Shown here: in pieces, positions 15,523 to 19,912 of the stretch
Numbering within the stretch: position 1 is the stretch's first letter
How the letters are laid out: every line of letters starts with the position of its first letter
Position numbers and translations under genes: made by a program
Assembly (NCBI GenBank): GCA_900546715.1
Contig: UREA01000026.1
Coordinates: 1-19,912, forward strand
DNA from: an uncultured Mycoplasmatota bacterium
Lineage (GTDB): Bacteria > Bacillota_I > Bacilli_A > RF39 > UBA660
DNA: 19,912 nucleotides
Direction: 5' to 3'
The notes under the pieces: model-generated
What the model was told of the DNA's origin: nothing
Seen by the model: only the letters and a program-made list of their open reading frames with translations
The model's database searches: none

Positions 15523-16392
15523 GTGGAAACAGAAATTAAAAAACAAGTAGAAACTTTAAAGAAAGCTTTAGAAAAAAAAGAAACTGCACAAGAATACATT
15601 GTTAAAACACATACTGGATTAAAAGATTATAAAAGTGATGTTAATGCTGAAATTATTAGTAAAATAATTCCTTTAGGAATCAGTCTATGTTGTTTATCAT
15701 CACTTTTAGCTATAAATGCTTGTTTTTCTAAAATTTTAAGATTTACAACAACATATGATACAACAGTAAATACCTTTGATACTATTAGTGGTTATAGCAT
15801 ATCCGAAGAAGAAAGAGAATGCATTAAATCTGGTGAAGAAACATTGTTAATAGAATATGAACCATGGCAAAAATATGGAGATCATTATACTAGAGATTAT
15901 ATAGAATATGATGTATCAAGTATTAAATACTCTGATTTAGCTCAATATCTATTATTAGATTTAGAACAATTTAATATTAATGGTAATCAAAAAACAGAAG
16001 AAAAAGATGAATTAGAATCACAAGATTTATATGAAGGAGTAAAATATTCGGTAGTAAATAGCATTCAAGATAAATTTAGTAAACATACTAGAGAAACTCC
16101 CGAAGATTCTGAAAAATTAGTAAACTTCACTAAAATAATGCTTATTCTTACATTTGCATCTACAATACCTATTGCTATATCTTTTTCCTTAAGTAGCAAA
16201 TATTCATTCGAAAATTTGAGAAGTAGAAAAAAAGAAATAGAAATTGATATGAAAAACTTATTAGAAAGATACAGGGAAGTAAATAGAGATATCACTAAAA
16301 TAAATAATGAATTAATAAATTTATATGCTAAATATGGCAATTTATTAGAAGATTCTAAAAATGAATCTAATAAATTAATAAGGGGGAAATAA
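15523..16392 (+). CDS. Copy 4 of the two-TM coiled-coil paralogue family (short form)
   Basis: This is an unrecognised 289-residue membrane protein with a Lys/Glu-rich N-terminal helix (1-40), TM1 (about 46-67), an outside domain (68-200), TM2 (about 203-222) and a coiled-coil tail (230-275). The outside domain holds LLIEYEPWQ (108-116), RDYIEYDVSSIKYSDLAQYLLLDL and SQDLYE, very close to copies 3 and 5. The long N-terminal extension of those copies is absent. Translation begins at GTG 15523, 2 nt after the stop of copy 3, with AGAAAGG (15505-15511) upstream, so coupling to copy 3 is likely. Its last codons (AGG GGG AAA) form the ribosome binding site of copy 5. Confidence 0.83.
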   Translation: METEIKKQVETLKKALEKKETAQEYIVKTHTGLKDYKSDVNAEIISKIIPLGISLCCLSSLLAINACFSKILRFTTTYDTTVNTFDTISGYSISEEERECIKSGEETLLIEYEPWQKYGDHYTRDYIEYDVSSIKYSDLAQYLLLDLEQFNINGNQKTEEKDELESQDLYEGVKYSVVNSIQDKFSKHTRETPEDSEKLVNFTKIMLILTFASTIPIAISFSLSSKYSFENLRSRKKEIEIDMKNLLERYREVNRDITKINNELINLYAKYGNLLEDSKNESNKLIRGK

Positions 16393-16394
16393 TT

Positions 16395-17906
16395 ATGGAT
16401 AGTAAAAGATTGTTTAATGATACAGTTCTAGAACTTAAAGCTAGAATTGAATCATATAAAGAAAATGGCTTTGAATATGAGTCTTTAGAAAACTCATTAG
16501 AAGACATTATTAAAAGATGTGAAAGTGATACTAAGATAGTTAAAAATGGGCCTTTTATGGCAGAAGAAAAAAGTAAAAAATATTCTAAATATTATAGTGA
16601 ATTATTAGATTTAGTATATTCAAACCAAAAAGAATTTGATAATTTTATGTTTTTAATGTTTGCTAAATATATTAAAAGTGCAAGTATTACTGTAGAAAAC
16701 TTAGATGAATATGTAAATAGTGCTATTAGTTATTTACAAAAATGTAAAGATAATATAAGTACCAATACAAACATTGATACTGTATTTGATTCTCTACTTG
16801 ATTTAATATTAATGGAACTAACTATAAAGAATAATTCTAGTTTACTTGAGTATATTAAATGTTTTTCTGAATATTGTTACTTCTTAAATAGAGTAGCTAG
16901 TAAAAGGGTGAATAATTTAAATGAAAAAGCTGTAAAAGCAATATTAAATAGAGAAGGAGCAACTGGAGAACTATTTCCTTATATTGAAGATGATATGTTA
17001 ATGCTTATGGTAAGTAAAAATACACCATTAAGAGACAGTATATTAAAACAAGTTGAGGCATTACATGAAAAGTTAGAAGAAGATGAAGATAGAAAGAAAA
17101 ATGTAACTTATCATATTGAAGAAATCAGACGAGTTAAAGAATTAAAAAAAGATGCTATTAAATCACTTGCTATATCTTTAGGTTTAATAGTAGTGCCTAT
17201 AAGTATTGGTGCACTTCTTTATAAACCAATGTTTAAAACTGAAAACTATAATACCGTAGTTGAAGAATATAGTATTAATGATGGGCTTAATACACATGAT
17301 GAAGTAATGAGTTTAGTTAATGAAAATGGAGAAGAAACATTAATATTAGAATATGAACCATGGGAAGAATATAGAGTTGTATTTGTAAGAGATTATAGGG
17401 AATATGATGTATCACACATTGATTATGATGATTTAGCACAGTATTTATTACTTGACCTACAAAGATTAGGGATAAATTATACAGAAAATAGAGAATATAA
17501 AGATGCTTTAGCTCCAGAGGATTTATATACCGATAATGAATATGTAGTTGCTAGTTACACACAAGATTTAGATAATCCTATAATAAGTTATGACTTTAGT
17601 GATTCTAATGATAGTGTTTGGTGGGTCTGTATAGTCGCAATTCTTACAATTTCTTGTGGCATTTATGGATTTGGTAATTTCCTTGTGAGTATTAGTGATT
17701 TAAAAGATTATTTAAATGAGGATAAAGAATTAAAAGAAAATCTGGGTTATGATTTAAAAGAACTTTTAAATAAATATGCGGAAGCTAATAGAGATATAAA
17801 GAAAATCCAAAAAGAATTAGTAGCATTTTATGATAAATATAAATTTTTATTAGAAAAGAAAAAATATAGAGAGGATTATCAAGAATTAACAAGAGAGAGA
17901 TTATGA
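16395..17906 (+). CDS. Copy 5 of the two-TM coiled-coil paralogue family (long form)
   Basis: This is an unrecognised membrane protein of 503 residues with the same plan as copy 3: a cytoplasmic helical region (1-250) with NIDTVFDSLLDLILMEL and NSSLLEYI (126-154), TM1 (about 255-277), an outside domain (278-405), TM2 (about 408-430) and a coiled-coil tail. The outside domain carries LILEYEPWEEY (316-326), RDYREYDVSHIDYDDLAQY, LLLDLQRLGI and LAPEDLY (372-378). The tail has NKYAEANRDIKKIQKEL and YDKYKFLLEKK. ATG 16395 follows GGGGGA (16382-16387) by 7 nt. The stop overlaps the start of the VanY-like gene (ATGA), which makes joint expression with a peptidoglycan enzyme very likely. The function of the family remains unknown. 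Confidence 0.85.
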   Translation: MDSKRLFNDTVLELKARIESYKENGFEYESLENSLEDIIKRCESDTKIVKNGPFMAEEKSKKYSKYYSELLDLVYSNQKEFDNFMFLMFAKYIKSASITVENLDEYVNSAISYLQKCKDNISTNTNIDTVFDSLLDLILMELTIKNNSSLLEYIKCFSEYCYFLNRVASKRVNNLNEKAVKAILNREGATGELFPYIEDDMLMLMVSKNTPLRDSILKQVEALHEKLEEDEDRKKNVTYHIEEIRRVKELKKDAIKSLAISLGLIVVPISIGALLYKPMFKTENYNTVVEEYSINDGLNTHDEVMSLVNENGEETLILEYEPWEEYRVVFVRDYREYDVSHIDYDDLAQYLLLDLQRLGINYTENREYKDALAPEDLYTDNEYVVASYTQDLDNPIISYDFSDSNDSVWWVCIVAILTISCGIYGFGNFLVSISDLKDYLNEDKELKENLGYDLKELLNKYAEANRDIKKIQKELVAFYDKYKFLLEKKKYREDYQELTRERL

Positions 17907-18514
17907 AAGATTATACATTTTTAGTAAATAAGGACCATTTACTTTCTAGTGATTATGTACCAGAAAATTTAGTGATAACTGATAATAATGAAAATAATTT
18001 TCATGATTATAAAGATGCTAGTTTAAAACCTATGATAAGTGCTGATATAATGCCTTATTTTGAAGCATTACAAAATGCAGCATTAGATGCTGGTTTAAGA
18101 AAAATTATTGTTGATAGTGGATATCGTTCTTTCGAATATCAAAAGGTTGTTTTTGATAAATCTGTTGTTGAAAAAGGAATAGATGAAACTTTACGTTCAG
18201 TAGCACTACCGGGATCAAGTGAACATCAAACAGGACTGGCAATTGATGTTGCTTACATGGATAATGGTGTTTATATTGAAAAAACTAGTGATAGTGACCC
18301 AGAAATTAAATGGTTAAAAGAAAATGCTCATAAATTTGGTTTTATCTTAAGATATCCTGAAGAAAAAGAAGATGTAACTGGCTTTAAATATGAATGGTGG
18401 CACTATCGTTTAATAGGTGTTGAAATGGCTACAATTTTATATTCTGAAGGGATAACTTTAGATGAATATCATAGAAAAGTTGATATGGAAACTCGTTTAG
18501 GGAGGATGAAATAA
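17903..18514 (+). CDS. VanY/LdcB-type D-alanyl-D-alanine carboxypeptidase (M15B) without signal peptide
   Basis: This zinc peptidase of 203 residues is expected to trim D-Ala (or the L,D-bond) from peptidoglycan stem peptides. Family M15B signatures are complete: SGYRSFEYQ (72-80), the metal ligands His108 and Asp115 in SSEHQTGLAIDVA, and EWWHYR with catalytic Glu164 and zinc ligand His167. LVNKDHLLSSDYVPENLV at the start is the usual beginning of the mature domain. VanY and LdcB normally have an N-terminal signal, anchor or lipobox before it. Here none is present and no upstream in-frame extension is available, because the start overlaps the previous gene by 4 nt. The protein may act in the cytoplasm on recycled muropeptides or leave the cell by another route. 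The link to copies 3-5 suggests a shared envelope role. Confidence 0.9.
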   Translation: MKDYTFLVNKDHLLSSDYVPENLVITDNNENNFHDYKDASLKPMISADIMPYFEALQNAALDAGLRKIIVDSGYRSFEYQKVVFDKSVVEKGIDETLRSVALPGSSEHQTGLAIDVAYMDNGVYIEKTSDSDPEIKWLKENAHKFGFILRYPEEKEDVTGFKYEWWHYRLIGVEMATILYSEGITLDEYHRKVDMETRLGRMK

Positions 18515-19140
18515 TGCAAAAATATTTTGATTTATTAATACTGCAATATTTAGAAAGTATAGGGGAAGTAAAGCGTCATTTAGATAGTGTTAGTGTTAAG
18601 GAACTGGCTGACTTTATTGAACTTAGGCAAACACAAGGAAGACTTTATTTACAATTTCTTTATGAATTAATTGGTCAAGAAAATATTAATGAATATGGTA
18701 TTGAAGTAAATAAAGGTGGACTTGATACTATAACAAATAACACACCAATAGCAATGATTAGTGAATATCCCTATGGTTTATCTTCTTTAAAAAAAGTTAC
18801 TAATGGTACTTTTCTAGTTCAAAATGGTATGCCTAAAATTAAATATTCAAATGGTAATACCGAACCAATTTTAGAATATTTTAATTATATAACTCAAAAT
18901 CCTTATAATAAAGACCATATTAAAGGATTAGATACTCTTCATAATTTGGGGGAATCGATTACTTTAGGTATATATGGTAGTGTTAGTGATTCTGATATTC
19001 TTAAAAAGAAAAGAGAATTGTCTTTTCTTGAAGACAGATTATTTGAACCATTCATAAGTGAAGGAACAACTCTCGGAGATAATTACTTTTATGTAGTTAC
19101 TTCTAAACCAAATATTAGAACAAGAAAAAAGTCTGATTAA
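18514..19140 (+). CDS. Uncharacterised 208-residue protein at the end of the paralogue/VanY operon
   Basis: I do not recognise this protein. It has no signal peptide or membrane helix. The N-terminal ~55 residues look helical (QKYFDLLILQYLESIGEVKR, then ELADFIELRQTQGRLYLQFLYEL). The rest is mixed, with Gly/Asn/Tyr-rich stretches (NTPIAMISEYPYGLSSLKKV, LGESITLGIYGSVSD) and a basic tail (RTRKKSD). The start ATG overlaps the VanY stop by one base, with GGAGG (18501-18505) upstream, so it is the last gene of the operon. A terminator overlaps its 3' end. Its role is presumably linked to the upstream genes; nothing more can be said from sequence. Confidence 0.82.
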   Translation: MQKYFDLLILQYLESIGEVKRHLDSVSVKELADFIELRQTQGRLYLQFLYELIGQENINEYGIEVNKGGLDTITNNTPIAMISEYPYGLSSLKKVTNGTFLVQNGMPKIKYSNGNTEPILEYFNYITQNPYNKDHIKGLDTLHNLGESITLGIYGSVSDSDILKKKRELSFLEDRLFEPFISEGTTLGDNYFYVVTSKPNIRTRKKSD

Positions 19141-19154
19141 TTTTCAGACTTTTT
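19126..19154. terminator. Bidirectional terminator closing the paralogue/VanY operon
   Basis: AAAAAGTCTGA (19126-19136) and TCAGACTTTTT (19144-19154) form a perfect 11-bp stem with a 7-nt loop. A/T runs at both bases serve both convergent genes. It overlaps the 3' end of the unknown gene and the stop of the minus-strand ATPase gene. Confidence 0.9.
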
Positions 19155-19912
19155 ATAATGCTTCAATTTCATTAGTTGTTACATTTACTGGATTATTAGC
19201 ATTTAATATTTCATCAGCTGTACTCATTTGTGGTTTACCAATTAAAGCTGCTTTAATATCTTCATCGTCTTCTCCAAAGTCATCTTCAACATCAATAACT
19301 CTAAGAATTTCATCAATACTAGTTATACCAGCAACAACTTTTTCCAAACCATCTTTAAGAAGGCTTGTTACATGTTTATCATAAACCAAATGTCTTAATT
19401 CATTTTTCCTAATATTATTAGTTATAGCATCTCTAATTTCTTGATTTAATACAAGTACTTCATGTAGAGCGGTTCTACCAGTATAACCATTAATACATTC
19501 ACTACAACCTTGAGGTGTATAAATAGCATCAACTTCTTTATTTAATACTTTTCTAAATAATTCTTTTTCATAATTTGTAGTAGGTCTACTAGCTCGACAT
19601 TTAGGACATAACTTTTTAACTAATCTTTGGGCAATAATACCAGTTAGGGCCGAACCTAGTAAATAACGTTCAACTTCCATATCTAGTAATCTTTCAATAG
19701 TATTAAGAGAGTTATTGGTGTGTATTGTTGATAAAACCAAGTGCCCAGTAATTGATGCCCGAACTGCAATACGAGCAGTTTCATCATCACGAATTTCCCC
19801 AATCATTATGATATCTGGGTCTTGACGCAAGATACTTCTTAGAGTATTACCGAAAGTAAGACCAATATCACTCATAACTTGTACTTGATTAATACCAGGT
19901 ATTTTCATTTCG
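19153..19912 (-). CDS. GspE/PilB-type secretion or pilus assembly ATPase, C-terminal part
   Basis: This is the cytoplasmic hexameric ATPase that drives type IV pilus, competence pilus or type II secretion assembly. Only the C-terminal ~252 residues are in the window; the frame continues past the edge (GAA before ATG AAA ATA). Numbered from that Met, visible motifs are the Walker B-type DPDIIMIGEIRD (30-41), the His box GHLVLSTIHTN (55-65) and a four-Cys zinc site (CPKC 101-104, CSEC 135-138), which is characteristic of GspE/PilB and absent from retraction ATPases of the PilT kind. Walker A lies outside the window. A ~50-residue acidic tail (EDDFGEDDEDIK...) follows the usual C-terminal domain. 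Pilin, PilC/ComGB and prepilin peptidase genes would be expected on the far side of the window edge. Confidence 0.92.
   Translation of the reverse strand, partial: EMKIPGINQVQVMSDIGLTFGNTLRSILRQDPDIIMIGEIRDDETARIAVRASITGHLVLSTIHTNNSLNTIERLLDMEVERYLLGSALTGIIAQRLVKKLCPKCRASRPTTNYEKELFRKVLNKEVDAIYTPQGCSECINGYTGRTALHEVLVLNQEIRDAITNNIRKNELRHLVYDKHVTSLLKDGLEKVVAGITSIDEILRVIDVEDDFGEDDEDIKAALIGKPQMSTADEILNANNPVNVTTNEIEAL

Noticed and set aside
16065..16340. 91-codon minus-strand frame within copy 4
   Set aside because: It is antisense to a well-supported family member and its hydrophobic look comes from reading AT-rich helical codons backwards.
1..19912. CRISPR array, insertion sequence, prophage or tRNA-linked island
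   Set aside because: No spaced direct repeats, transposase, integrase or tRNA gene was found on either strand. The paralogue array lacks flanking target duplications that I can see.
1..19912. Mollicute-type TGA-Trp code, considered because of the AT-richness
   Set aside because: TGA ends several genes exactly where overlapping starts and terminators require, and conserved Trp residues are all TGG.

Overview
The window looks like chromosome from a low-GC Gram-positive bacterium, probably an uncultured Bacillota of the Bacilli/Erysipelotrichia/RF39 kind. The evidence is AT-rich sequence with AGA/AAA/TTA-type codon use, GGAGG- and GGTGAT-type ribosome binding sites, TATAAT promoters, a Bce-type peptide-sensing module, a SpoIVB-like protease and a VanY-type peptidase. 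TGA works as a stop (for example 4300-4302 and 17904-17906) and Trp is TGG, so it does not use the Mycoplasma code. The taxonomic placement is an inference.

Layout. 1-2290: the 3' part of an amino-acid/polyamine antiporter gene and an intact agmatine deiminase gene (aguD-aguA type), closed by a bidirectional terminator. 2291-3595 (minus): a very AT-rich PepD-like M20 dipeptidase. 3607-8201: a complete Bce-type module of response regulator, intramembrane-sensing kinase, ABC ATPase and large FtsX-type permease, with a perfect candidate BceR operator inside the 3' end of the kinase gene. 8199-8551: a small XRE regulator (minus) facing a strong promoter that has a palindrome in its spacer. 8552-10204: a membrane-anchored fibronectin-III surface protein whose last ~61 codons switch abruptly to GC-rich sequence. 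10217-11191 (minus): a SpoIVB-like PDZ/S55 serine protease. 11309-12007: a stand-alone B3/B4 tRNA-editing-type domain protein.

12088-19154 is the most unusual part. It holds five tandem paralogues of a two-transmembrane, coiled-coil protein family that I do not recognise. They share an extracytoplasmic block with an IEYxPWq core and an RDYxEYDVS...DLAQYLLLDL stretch. The first copy is broken by a one-base frameshift. The third and fifth copies carry a ~200-residue N-terminal helical extension that the others lack. Copies 3-5 are tightly coupled (2-nt gaps or overlaps) to a VanY-type D,D-carboxypeptidase gene without a visible signal peptide and to an unknown 208-residue protein. They form one apparent operon that starts at a near-consensus promoter (13971-13999) and ends at a terminator (19126-19154). 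A second promoter with the same extended -10 (TGTTAGAATA) precedes copy 1.

19153-19912 (minus) is the C-terminal part of a GspE/PilB-type assembly ATPase, so a type IV pilus, competence or type II secretion locus probably continues past the window. No tRNA, rRNA, CRISPR array, insertion sequence or gene-free stretch above 300 bases was seen.
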